A model generated the notes under the pieces. It made no database searches, was not told the origin of the DNA, and worked only from the letters and a program-made list of their open reading frames with translations. A DNA stretch of 64,000 bases. Source: Pachypanchax playfairii. Its lineage: Eukaryota > Chordata > Actinopteri > Cyprinodontiformes > Aplocheilidae. This document shows, one piece after another, positions 1 through 9,861 of this stretch (positions are counted from its first letter, which is position 1; each line of letters opens with the position of its first letter). The position numbers and the translations under genes were made by a program. The stretch is taken from positions 941,775 to 1,005,774 of the forward strand of contig SSNP01000146.1 in assembly GCA_006937955.1 (NCBI GenBank), in the 5' to 3' direction.

Positions 1-60
1 TTTTAAACGAATCCAGTTTATTGGATAGAATAAAGGTAAAATGCTGTACTTATAAATAAT

Positions 61-363
61 TAGGGAGGCAACAATACAATTACAAGTACTTGCCAATACC
101 GGTACTTCTACTACACAAAATAATGCAATGAATTGGAAGACAGGTTTTACTTTCAAATGATGGTGAACTTGATAAAAAAATAAATAAATTAATAAAAATT
201 ACCCTAAAAGCAAAATTTCAAGTGAAAAATAAAAAAATCCTTGAAGTTATTGCAGTTTTTCTACATTTTAAGTATCGATTCCTGGTAACTAACTGATATG
301 AGTAAATTAGAATGGTATCGGTCCCGATACTCAATACCAGTATCGGTATCGCTGCATCCCTTG
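61..363. mobile_element. hAT-type MITE, copy A (GATA/CGATAC-rich ends)
   Basis: A 303-bp non-coding element flanked by a perfect 8-bp duplication TAAATAAT (53-60 and 364-371). Eight bases is the target duplication of hAT transposons. Its right end reads CAGTATCGGTATCGCTGCAT and its left end AGGGAGGCAACAATAC, an imperfect inverted match. The interior is AT-rich and has no coding capacity. It is the reverse complement of the element at 8184-8505, so both belong to one family that needed a transposase supplied from elsewhere. The left terminus is more decayed than the right. Confidence 0.8.
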
Positions 364-2075
364 TAAATAATAATAGACCATCAGAAGTAATGCCTGTTTT
401 TTATGCACTCGTCTGCAGTTGGTATTAAAAATGGTTTAAAAAATCCGAAAAGAATACAAAGAATAATCACTCATTAAAATGTTATAATTTCTTTTAAGCT
501 ACAGTTTCTATTTAAACAATCCACTATAATATTATTTCTGGCTTATTATCTTTAAATATTTAAAATGATCTTTAACACACCCGTCTGAGGACACACAGCC
601 TGTTGATTTGACGTGCCCCAGTGACCTTTAGCTGCATGAGAGATTCACTTTAACTTAAATGATAGACAAAGCAACAAGTTTATAAGTTCCAGATGAGTCG
701 GTTGGCAGCGAAATTAGGAGAAAATGTGGCCTTGAGAGCGGAGATGACCCACTGAGAGGAAACATTAAGAGACGGAGGCAGGGTAAATCACCCTCATGTT
801 CCACACACTGCTTTGATTTACCTTCACCCAAATCATAAAGTCCTGTGTGAACCCCAAAATCCTCCCATCCTGGGTTTTCATAGCCACGATCCTGCTGTCA
901 CACTTCAAGACACATCCTGAGGTAGTACAGCTGAATTCTGCTGCCCGCACCGTGTTATTATCCTCTGTAAATATAGTCTTGACGTGACAGCAGACCAGAG
1001 AATGTATATCTGAGCTTTATTTATAGGAATCCCCCATTAAAAAGAAGGATATGAGTATAGACTGTCTAATTAGAACCAAAACTGGTGAAGGATGTTTAGC
1101 TAAATTGTCATTTTTGTGTAAGAAGTCACAGAAAGTGGTTATAAGTTCAGGAGGATAATTGTACACAGTCAGTGAAGTTGTGGTGGGTTCATCCAACATG
1201 ATGAAAACACGTGCTTTTCATATATTAGACTGATCCGAATCTCTGAGTCTGCATGAGGGTTAAGAGACTTTGATAATATTTGGTTCTAATTTTCCTTGCA
1301 GGCATCGCAGGGACTCTAAACAAGTTAGAAAAATCTGTTAAAATAATCTCAAAGTTGTTGCAGGTGTCTGAAAACCGTCTCAGTTTAGTTTCTGAGAGTT
1401 TGAATGTGGAAAAGGAAAAATGTGACACACTGAGAGCGAGTAAAGTTAGAATAAATTGGGAACAAATTAAGACACAATTACTTGTTCACTGTGATCCCAA
1501 AAGACATTTTTTCTTCTTCAATTACTCGCTAACAGTCACAGCACATGAGCTACAGGCTTTAACTACTAATTATTTTAACAACTCATTCTAACTAGCTCCC
1601 ACATTAAAATTCAACAATTTTCAATATTTTCCTTTTTTATGTTTTTTTTTTTTTTTTTTTACATTTTCGGTAAATCATTTTTTATTACTCTACATTCAAA
1701 TAAGGAGATCATTTCTTCATGTTTTCTCAGGACATATAGATATAAATAAAGAGTTTCAGCGACGTACATGCAGAAAGGCAACAATTTGGTTGTTAAATGA
1801 GTTTCTGGGCCTTTCTACGAGTGCAGTTTATACTTTAGAAAACACACTTGGAACAAAGTGTTTTTACTTTAAGCATAAATGTCTTGACTTTCAGCTGGTG
1901 TTGAAGACACAGACATCACCTAAAGCAGCTTCTTTTATCTGCAGCTTAAAGTTGTGTGTTAAAGCTCAGGTGACAGGTGAGTGAAACACCTGCATTCTCC
2001 TGATAGTACGTTGTGTATTTACTGCAAAGTAACTTAAGAACATTTGAAATGTTTCTTTTATAACAACTGCCTATT
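364..2075. other. Intron of zmiz1; no gene recognised
   Basis: AT-rich DNA downstream, on the minus strand, of the 3096-3209 exon, so part of the following zmiz1 intron. It contains a 19-T run at 1642-1660 and one exon-like open segment (822-916), listed separately. The plus-strand frame at 1280-1591 (103 codons) has no recognisable domain and is treated as chance. No further zmiz1 exon was found here. Confidence 0.5.
822..916 (-). other. Exon-like open segment of unknown identity
   Basis: On the minus strand a 95-nt segment is preceded by an AG acceptor (CTACCTCAG) and followed by a GTAAAT donor. The frame through it is open and reads GCVLKCDSRIVAMKTQDGRI then LGFTQDFMIWVK. The composition is protein-like (D, R, K, W, C mixed, no low complexity), but I recognise no family and it does not match any zmiz1 segment I recall. 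The polypyrimidine tract is weak. It may be a relic of a transposon gene, an unrelated exon, or chance. Confidence 0.2.
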
Positions 2076-2079
2076 TTAA

Positions 2080-2773
2080 AGGAGAACGCCCGTTTTTTGC
2101 AATTGGGGCCTTATTTATTCTGTGAGATGTGTTTTACTCGTCTTCAGTGGTACTTTTTTGCGATTCGGATTCGTCTCGGAGATTTTTGATTCACACGGCA
2201 AACACCTAAACGCCAATAAACGAGAGTCGCTTGGGCCTGCGTTCGCCGACCCTAAATCGGTTTAAAATCAGTTCAAATCCGTTATTTTTTTAATCTGGCC
2301 ATTTAGATACTCTATTGTTTATTCCGTTCCAGTGCCATCTTGAATCCTGCGCTCATAGAAATGATATTTTTTACAGTGACGGGAGAGTGATGTCATCTCT
2401 CCGTGCCCACTCACGTATTACCTGTAAGGAAGTTGTTTGAAACTGCTACTCCTTAGCTATTCGTAGCAACACACAAATCGGAACTCTTGTTTTCAGTGTA
2501 GAAAAAAATGGGTCGATTTTGCGCATATCCTGGGTGCAACAGCAAAATGAGGAATGAGATTAAAAAAATAACGGATTTGAACTGATTTTAAACCGATTTA
2601 GGGTCGGCGAACGCAGGCCCAACCGACTCTCGTTTATTGGCGTTTAGGTATTTGCCGTGTGAATCAAAAATCTACGAGACGAATCCGAATCACAAAAAAG
2701 TACCACTGATGACGAGTAAAACACATCTCACAGAATAAATAAGGCCCCAATTGCAAAAAACGGGCGTTCTCCT
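2080..2773. mobile_element. Foldback (long-TIR) TTAA element, Kolobok-like
   Basis: A 694-bp element flanked by TTAA on both sides (2076-2079, 2774-2777). It has 215-bp terminal inverted repeats, 2080-2294 and 2559-2773, that match almost throughout and begin AGGAGAACGCCCG. The 264-bp middle contains a plus-strand THAP-domain start (2508-2585). A TTAA target duplication occurs in piggyBac and Kolobok superfamilies. The AGG terminus and the THAP remnant favour Kolobok, since Kolobok transposons are known to carry THAP domains; this assignment is inference. Such long, well-matched arms should form a hairpin in single-stranded DNA or RNA. Confidence 0.8.
2508..2585 (+). pseudogene. Truncated THAP-domain start inside the foldback element
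   Basis: An ATG at 2508 opens MGRFCAYPGCNSK, which fits the first half of a THAP zinc finger: Cys-x4-Cys with the PGC motif just after the start. The frame then runs into the right inverted repeat and stops after 25 residues, so the distal Cys-x2-His pair and the rest of the finger are missing. In full-length relatives this would be the amino-terminal DNA-binding domain of the transposase or a companion protein. It is too short to prove homology alone, but its place inside a TTAA element supports it. Confidence 0.5.
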
Positions 2774-2777
2774 TTAA

Positions 2778-3089
2778 GGCTCAAGACCACTTTTTTATTT
2801 GTTGCTTTTTATAAATTTTGTTTTGTTTTTGGCTGAATTCAACAATCCAAAGTACAAGCTGTTAATAAGGTCAGTGAAATGATGATAAATCTGAGTAGTT
2901 TCTCCTGAGTGAAGTGTTTTTTTTTTTCAGTGACCTCGGTAAAGATCAGGCTGCTAAACATTAGCTCTCTCGTCTACCTGAGGGAGTTTGTGGGGGGGGA
3001 GCTGATGCAGCAGTTGTTTCAGTTCTTCTGTTTCCTTGTCCTTGAACTTATGAGAGTGAAACTGCAGTGGATGGAGCTCAGAACTGGAG
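2778..3089. other. Intron sequence next to the zmiz1 exon
   Basis: Between the foldback element and the splice donor at 3090-3095. It includes the start of the zmiz1 intron, poly-T tracts and a plus-strand frame (2909-3100) that overlaps the minus-strand exon and has no recognisable domain. Nothing else is supported. Confidence 0.5.
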
Positions 3090-3095
3090 ACTCAC

Positions 3096-3209
3096 CGTGA
3101 GGCATCCCATCAGGCTTTGCTCGAAGGGGCGCTGGAAGGCTCGAGGGTCACCGCACCATTCAAGCAGCTCGGTCGCTGCTGTTTGGAAATTTGCTGGATT
3201 TTGTAAGTG
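3096..3209 (-). CDS. zmiz1: zmiz1 second coding exon (TPR-domain segment)
   Basis: Zinc finger MIZ-type containing 1 is a nuclear PIAS-like coactivator with an SP-RING/MIZ finger. Its N-terminal TPR-like domain is reported to bind NOTCH1. This exon is 114 nt, exactly 38 codons, reading HLQNPANFQTAATELLEW, then CGDPRAFQRPFEQSLMGCLT. From memory this matches vertebrate ZMIZ1 residues just after the first coding exon, with about three substitutions from human (H to Q, N to T, D to E). The acceptor TTTCACAG ends at 3210 and the donor GTGAGT is at 3095-3090. The exon is phase 0 at both ends, so it joins in frame to the 9793-9861 exon. The following exon (expected to start VVSRVAAQQGF) is not in the window. 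Whether this is the a or b teleost paralogue cannot be told. Confidence 0.95.
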
Positions 3210-4484
3210 CTGTGAAAGAAAAAAAAAGGAGAGATGGTGAAATATGTTGTCACGCTGTTAGCTGCTGCCAAAAAAGCAAAACACAGACATTGGAAGAAGT
3301 TATCTAGTCATTCTTTTATTTTGAAATTGGATAATTGACAAACAATTGTATAAACTCTTAAAAATACTCCCGTTTCAAGTTGCACTTATTATATTATTAT
3401 TATAATAAATCCCCTCTATATTTATGGTTTGTGAAACATTTACCTCTCTAATTCACCCAAAAAACATATTTTCTCCAAAGCTTAGAATAAACTATAAAAA
3501 GATCAGTAAGTTTTGAAAGTGGGATTAAAAGAAAACGCTAAATTAAACTGATAAATTTGTGTTTTTGTGCATCTTAAATGTAAATATTTGTAGTTTTATG
3601 ACAAAACTGACTCTTCAAGGGTAAAAAATAGGCATAATGTGGTAAAAATATCTAAAAATAACTTGATCCCACATATCCGTATGAAGAGAAAATCTATATT
3701 AATGTTACAGAAGTTAACTTTTTCAACTTTAATTTAAAGGTTTTGCATTTGGTTAAAAATCTAAGTAACTGAGAATATCAAAACAAAAAAGAATTTTCCA
3801 GTATTCCCGACAATTTGGATTATTTAAGGGTCCCAAGTTTGTGCAGCAGCTTCTCGCACTGAATATAGGAAATATTCCTTTAAGAGAAGTTGAGCATCCA
3901 AAGAGGAAGACCTCAGTTCACTGTCCTCAGCCCTGATCTGAGCTGTGACCTTCTCTGACAGCAGAATCCTTGATCCACACACTCTCCTTCATGTCATTAG
4001 CTCCTCCTCTGCAGCTAGCGCTCCACTCTCTAACCCTGTTCCACTGTGGAGCCTCAAAAAAGACAGAAAAATTGGTACATGCGTCACAATTGGTCATCTC
4101 ATTTTCCAAACCTTTCAAAACTCAATATGAATCAATTTAAACACAGAAGGGCACACAGCCACCCACTACACTCTGCAGTAATCTGCTGCCTTTGGGGAGA
4201 TTATGCACACAAGCCTTTGTAGTGCACTTGTTCAAAACAGGAACAAATGGACTCCCACTCCATGGCATCAAAGGTAAATAGAGTGGTTTGCCAGCTTAAA
4301 GTGAATGGCTGCCTTCTTAATACATCTGTGTGCTTTGATTTCACTGTCAGGGAGAGTGGAAGAGGCGGATGCGACAGCTGTACAGCCACACGGTGTTATT
4401 TTCCTTATTGCTCTTTAGGGGGCAGCAGAGGTCAGGATTTGATAAGGCTGCTTTCATATCAGTTTACAAAGCTGGTATTTGACA

Positions 4485-4505
4485 GGAGGGGGGGGGAGGG
4501 GGGGG
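4485..4505 (+). other. G-run, possible G-quadruplex
   Basis: Runs of three or more G separated by single A residues across 21 bases. The sequence could fold as a G-quadruplex on the plus strand, which is the non-template strand's complement for zmiz1. Only the base pattern is seen; formation is not demonstrated. Confidence 0.4.
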
Positions 4506-5099
4506 TTGAAACCATTCTATTTTATTTTTCTGGCTTTGTCTGAGATTGCTCCCTACTCGCTTGATATGTCGTAGGAACCTTGAGTAAGATATGACAAGGC
4601 TGCAGAGCATTTAAATATCTACTGGTGAATAAAGTCTCACATCCACAGATGCTAAATTTAGTTGAGACTGAAAGCTAGACAACACACGCAATCAGTTCAG
4701 TCAGGATATAAAAGGGAGGGAGAGGAATATGCAGAAGGAAGGGTAAAAAATCCATCCACCAGCAGCACCACTTGGGCTTGAAGTGATTACTGTTCTTTGC
4801 ACTCAGAACAATTGGTCCCACCAGTGTGGCTGTCACACAGAGAGAGCTTGGCACTGCCACGCCACAGATGTTCCCCTCTTTACAGCCAGAACCCACCAAT
4901 CAAACCCCAAACTAGTGTCCAAGAACCCCCCTCTCTCCACACTCCTCCATCCTCATCCCCGAGGTGAATATGACTCAACAACATTTACACTGCAGTTACA
5001 GCTCAGCCCAGCACAAGTGAAATAAAGATGGACAGGACGTGCAGTGTCCTGAGAGCACAGCTTTGTTCAAGTCCAAACCTCCTCTGTAGTCACGCCTGG

Positions 5100-5480
5100 A
5101 AACAACTTGCACATCTGCAGCCTAACTCAAAGTGACAGCGTGTGCGATCCGGCGCACGCTCTCTCTCCCCCCCCATTCAAAAATCACAGCTTTCAATTTG
5201 CTGCGGCTGTTCTACATTCATCGACACCCCGAAAAACAAAGAAAAAAAAAAAAACCCACCCCGACATATTAATGGAAACAATTAACTCTGGAATGAACGC
5301 TGCAGCGCAGTCTATACGAAGCAGCTAGGGTTTCGCTTGAAGTATTGATGCTGAGACTGCGAGGAAACGCTCCTGCAGCGAGAGGACAGTTCACGGTTTC
5401 CGCCAGGCCCCCGTATGTATCACAGAGGGGAGAGTCTGACAGCAAAAACAGACTTCACGCCGTGAGAGGAAAATAGTATC
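5100..5480. promoter_or_regulatory. CpG-rich patch in the zmiz1 intron (possible internal promoter or enhancer)
   Basis: CpG is clearly more frequent here than in the AT-rich flanks (for example the GTGCGATCCGGCGCACGC stretch, and repeated GCG and CGA sites). The stretch is broken by poly-C and poly-A runs. It lies between the first and second coding exons. A promoter here would make a transcript lacking the first 23 codons. There is no obvious TATA box, and the idea rests on composition only. Confidence 0.2.
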
Positions 5481-5899
5481 TCTGAAATAGATACTAGCAG
5501 TATCAATCTTCCCCCTGAAGTATTCACGACGGTGCAATTCTGAGATGTGAAAGAAAAGCAAACTGTCACAGAAAGTATGTTAGGGTGGAATCAGACGGCT
5601 GTTTTCAGCATCCGGGGCTGTTCAAAGGTTAACCAGTCGACGTATTTGTTTTTGTTCTTAAATCATCCTAATGTAGAATCTTTAGCCTGATATAAATAAA
5701 GTAAAAGATGCATTTTCCTCAGCTTAATTTAAACTATAATTCAGTTGTAGTTATTGTTTCAATATCAAATAAAATTAAAAAAAATCCCACAACGAGACGC
5801 TAATTTAAGAATAACCACAGCAATGATTTTCTGATTTAAACCACGATTCAATCATGTCGCCGGATCCCAATTTCCCTCCACTTTATCACCGCGCTCACA

Positions 5900-6680
5900 A
5901 GTAATTTATCATGTGAGCAACAAAATCAATTTGTTACCCTGTCCGCTGCGCTGGCTGGGAGTAGTCAGACAGACATGTCACATCTCCGAGAAAACAAACA
6001 CACAATGGAAGCGGATTCATTTGTATTCCTGCGCCACATTCTTAGAGATGCCAAATTTCAGCATGGAACACTTTCAATTAAAGCAAACAGCTGGATTGGT
6101 TTACAATATTTCCTTAATGATTTTAATAGCTTGGATATTGGACAATGGGGAGCAGGGGGAGGAAGATAGTGAGTTAATTGTTCTGATCTCCCCTGATGAT
6201 CATCTTTGTGCACGGGGAGGAGAATAGACGGCTGGCTGAATGGGCTCGCTGCTCGTCTAATTGGCAGGACATAAATGGTATTTATTATGCAGGCCTTCCA
6301 AACCCTGATTGTCTGCAACACAAAGCTCCCTCTATTAGCGGGGTGCTGGCTCTCACTGGTCGATTTGAAATGACCCTGTGCTTAACCATTTATTAGATAG
6401 ACTGGAGGCCTACTTGTGTGCTATGGATCTCTCTAATTGGCATGTTTACCCATGTGCTGCCTCCTCAGGCGCTAACACTGGGATGTATTTGTTTAAATTT
6501 TTGTCTTGTGGGGTTAATACATTTAACCCTGCAGCATTTGAGCTGTGTAAACTGTTGTTAGACACATGCAAACCCTTTTGCACCCTCTTTAACAGACTAT
6601 CTCAACCGTCAGCACAGCTAGAGGAGTGGATATTGAATTATTTAATACCCTGCTGTGAAAAAGGTAACCAGACTTGACGA
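5900..6680. promoter_or_regulatory. Candidate conserved non-coding element
   Basis: About 780 bp with balanced composition, no simple repeats and no transposon ends. It is studded with homeodomain-type TAAT cores (TCTAATTGG appears twice) and an AATTAAAGC-type motif. Flanking intron DNA is AT-rich and low in complexity. ZMIZ1 introns are known to hold enhancers in other vertebrates. Frames crossing it have no recognisable protein. Conservation cannot be judged from a single sequence. Confidence 0.25.
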
Positions 6681-8183
6681 CAGAGATTGTTTACCTCTCC
6701 TTTCCTTATTACTTAAGAACATCAAAGCTCCAGATAGTGTAGGAGCTTCCCTCTGATTGCTCCTCAAACATCCACCCTGTCTCATTTTGTCTCAAACTCC
6801 CTGCTGAGGGTAAAACGATTTGCCACTTACACGTTTAAGTACAAGCACCATATACTGTCTCAAAGGCCTCCTTGATGTACTTTTTAAGGGAGGGCCCCCA
6901 AAACAAAATGTACTATCAGTTTAAAAGAGGTGATCAAAGGGAGAGCCCCGTAGCCGTGGGTTACGCAAGTATGTCTGTTTAATTCAGCCAATGATTCGTC
7001 TCGCCGTAAACAGCGAAGGGAGGAGAACAAAAGGTGGTGGAGGAGCGAGAGGTGGGTCATGATGATGGGTGAGGGAGGGGAGCCCCTGCTCTTTGACCTC
7101 CTCATCGTCAGTAACCTGAGTCACACCAGAGTCTTGATAACAACAGATGAGTCACTTTACTGTGGTCAAACAGGAAGTCTCGCCGTGTGAGTGCAGACAC
7201 ACGCTCTGAAAGAGGAACGGAGGTTGTTTCCTTCCTACTTTACCTCTCAAAACCAAAAGACGAGCTCCTATTTCTTCTTTCCTTCTTTCTTTTCTTCTGA
7301 TTGACACAGTTCAAGGCTGAAAAGTTAAATATTTGTCTAAAGCCAGAGGCGAGTGTGTTCTCCCTGAGCTGTAGAGGAAATCATTAAAACTGGATTTGTG
7401 AGGTCTGAAAACGCCCGTGGCTGACAAAAACATCCTAAACATCACTTCAAGTGACGCACTACAGGTGAAAAGGACAAAACTGTTAGAAAACATTGTCAGC
7501 TGATGTTTTACAGGCAAATATCCTCTGCGTTAATATCAAGTTAATCAAATAGTATTAAAGTTCCTCAGAAAAGATCTATGATTAAAACGCTAAGCAAAAT
7601 AAATATATTTATTAAGAAATAAAGCTATGAATGTTGTATTTAGAAATGTCTGAGTTTGTGGGAAGAAACTTTTCCAAAGATCAGTTTCACACCCTGGAGA
7701 AAACTATCGGTCAGAAAGATTAACAAAACTGAAGAAGTCATGCTGCGGGTGAAGTAACGTGTCTTTGATCTCTTCTTACTCCATTTTCAACCAAGAATAT
7801 GAGATCAGACGTTTCCTGTAATTGTTGGGTGATTATATGTTGCTCTTTCATGATTGCCAGAGTTCTGTATCAGTTTTCAGATACTGCTAACAGCATACAG
7901 GATAATTGTTTTTTCATTATGGATTTGAAAAGATGAGTTCACAATCGTAATAAGTGTTTCACCTGATGGAGATCCGGTTTAAACTGGAACTTTGTTATTT
8001 AATCTTATGCTAAGGAATAAGTGAAAAATTTAGGCTGTAGCTTTCCATTTTTCCCTGTTTGTTACTTTCATTAAATTGATATATAAGTTTTATTTACATG
8101 TCAACAAATGATGTGTTACTTATCTGCATGTTTTTAACACTATTTTTTTAACTCTAATCAAAAAAAACAAAACAAAACAAAAC

Positions 8184-8505
8184 TGGGGATGTACCGATAC
8201 CGATACTGGTATCAGGGCCGATACCTCGTATCAGTTAACAAAGATCATAAATTGATACTTGTGGAAACTGCAATAATTTCACAGAAATGTTTTATTTTTC
8301 ACGTGAAATTTTTGTTTTGTTGTCATTTTTATTAATATTTAAATTTTTTATCTAGTTCAAAATCATTTGTTGTAACAAGCAGAGAAGAAAATAAAACCTC
8401 TCTTCCATTTTTTTGTGTGGTAGAAGTATCGGCATTGGTACTCGGTATTGGCAAGTACTCAGATCCAAGTATCGATTTGAAAAAGGTGGTATCGTTGCAT
8501 CCCTA
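8184..8505. mobile_element. hAT-type MITE, copy B
   Basis: A 322-bp element with a perfect 8-bp target duplication AACAAAAC (8176-8183 and 8506-8513). It begins TGGGGATGTACCGATACCG and ends GGTATCGTTGCATCCCTA, an imperfect inverted pair. It is the same family as 61-363 in the opposite orientation. It has no coding capacity and has inserted in an A-rich tract of the zmiz1 intron. Confidence 0.85.
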
Positions 8506-8549
8506 AACAAAACAGAAGTTCAAAAACTGGGATAGACCCAGTTGATATA

Positions 8550-9727
8550 CACTCACCTAAAGGATTATTAGGAACATCATACTAATACGGTGTTTGACCC
8601 CCTTTCGCCTTTAGAACTGCCTTAATTCTACGTGGCATTGATTCAACAAGGTGCTGAAAGCGTTCTTTAGAAATGTTGGCCCATATTGATAGAATAACAT
8701 CTTACAGCTGATGGAGATTTGTGGGATGCACATCCAGGGCACGAAGCTCCCGTTCCACCACATTCCAAAGATGCTCTATTGGGTTTAGATCTGGTGACTG
8801 TGGGGGCCATTGTAGTACAGTGAACTCATCGTCATGTTCAAGAAACCAATTTGAAATGATTCGAGCTTTATGACATGGTGCATTATCCTGCTGGAAGTAG
8901 CCATCAGAGGATGGGTACATGGTGGTCATGATGGGATGGACATGGTCAGAAACAATGCTCAGGTAGCCCATGGTATTTAAAAGATGCCCAATTGGCACTA
9001 AGGGGCCTAAAGTGTACCAAGAAAACATCCCCCACACCATGACACCACCACCACCAGCCGGCACAGTGGTAACAAGCCATGATGGATCCATGTTCTCATT
9101 CTGTTTACACCAAATTCTGACTCGACCATTTAAACGTCTCAACAGAAATCTAGACTCATCAGACCAGAAAACATTTTTCCAGTCTTCAACTGTCCAATTT
9201 TGGTGAGCTCGTGCAAATTGTATCCTCTTTTTCCTATTTGTAGTGGAGATGAGTGGTACCCAGTGGGGTCTTCTACTGTTGTAGCCCATCCATCTCAAGG
9301 TTACTGATTAGTGGTTATTTCAGTCAAAGTTGCTCTTCTATCAGCTTGAATCAGTCGGCCCATTCTCCTCTGACCTCTAGCATCAACAAGACATTTTCAC
9401 CCACAGGACTGCTGCATACTGGATGTTTTTCCCTTTTCACACCATTCTTTGTAAACCCTAGAAATGGTTGTGTGTGAAAATCCCAGTAACTGAGCAGATT
9501 GTGAAATACTCAGACCGGCCCATCTGGCACCAACAACCATGACACGCTCAAAATTAGTTAAAACACCTTTCTATCCCATTCTGACATTCAGTTTGGAGTT
9601 CAGGGGATTGTCTTGACCAGGACCACACCCCTAAATGCATTCAAGCAACTGCCATGTGATTGGTTGATTAGATAATTGCATTAAGGAGAAATTAAACAGG
9701 TGTTCCTAATAATCCTTTATGTGAGTG
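8550..9727 (-). mobile_element. Tc1/mariner-superfamily transposon with DD36E spacing, inactive
   Basis: A 1178-bp element flanked by TA (8548-8549, 9728-9729), the hallmark duplication of the Tc1/mariner superfamily. The ends match as an inverted repeat of about 26 bp with one mismatch: CACTCACCTAAAGGATTATT on the left and its complement, with A for C, on the right. It carries a minus-strand transposase pseudogene. Both termini are intact, so an active relative could perhaps still have mobilised it. Confidence 0.9.
8582..9579 (-). pseudogene. DD36E Tc1/mariner-type transposase pseudogene
   Basis: The plausible start is the ATG at 9579, but codon 3 is already TAG (9571-9573). A second stop (TGA, 9397-9399) interrupts the helix-turn-helix part, which reads ARWAGLSISQSAQLLGFSHT. 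About a dozen or more residues appear deleted around 9300. The longest open piece (9298-8702) holds the catalytic core: WSDESRF (first Asp), QQDNAPCH (second Asp) and PDLNPIEHLW (Glu). I count 36 residues between the second Asp and the Glu, whereas classical Tc1 has 34. A stop at 8702-8704 is followed by the remaining C-terminus, ending KGGQTPY before TAG at 8582-8584. Multiple stops make it a dead copy. Confidence 0.9.
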
Positions 9728-9792
9728 TAGAACACATCAAACCTCACAGTCTTACACATTAATGAGAAATGGTGTCACTGGTTGCACCTCAC

Positions 9793-9861
9793 CTGTTTGA
9801 TACACTGCAGACGGTCATTGGTCTGCTGGATGTGTCTGTCCATCGACGGTATGGAGTTCAT
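9793..9861 (-). CDS. zmiz1: zmiz1 first coding exon (start codon to residue 23)
   Basis: The coding part is 69 nt and reads MNSIPSMDRHIQQTNDR then LQCIKQ. Vertebrate ZMIZ1 begins the same way (human, from memory, MNSMDRHIQQ...). ZMIZ2 begins differently, which argues for ZMIZ1. The donor is GTGAGG (9792-9787), and the exon ends on a codon boundary. The ATG has A at -3 and is the first in-frame ATG after an in-frame TAA 13 codons upstream (9898-9900), so the start is well supported. The three extra residues Ile-Pro-Ser compared with human are probably a fish feature. The protein is the N-terminus of a nuclear coactivator with a TPR-like region. Downstream exons lie at lower coordinates. Confidence 0.95.

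Larger units (their letters stand above)
3217..8175. other. zmiz1: zmiz1 intron between the two coding exons (major part)
   Basis: The intron runs from 3210 to 9792 on the gene's strand. This part holds no recognised coding sequence. It contains a G-rich run (4485-4505), a CpG-rich patch (5100-5480) and a long repeat-free enhancer-like stretch (5900-6680). The remainder (3300-3900 and 7260-8160) is AT-rich with no recognised repeat. The rest of the intron is occupied by the MITE at 8184 and the DD36E element at 8550. Confidence 0.7.

Noticed and set aside
1..3089. Third coding exon of zmiz1 (VVSRVAAQQGF...)
   Set aside because: Minus-strand sequence was searched for the expected residues and nothing matched, so the exon probably lies left of the window.
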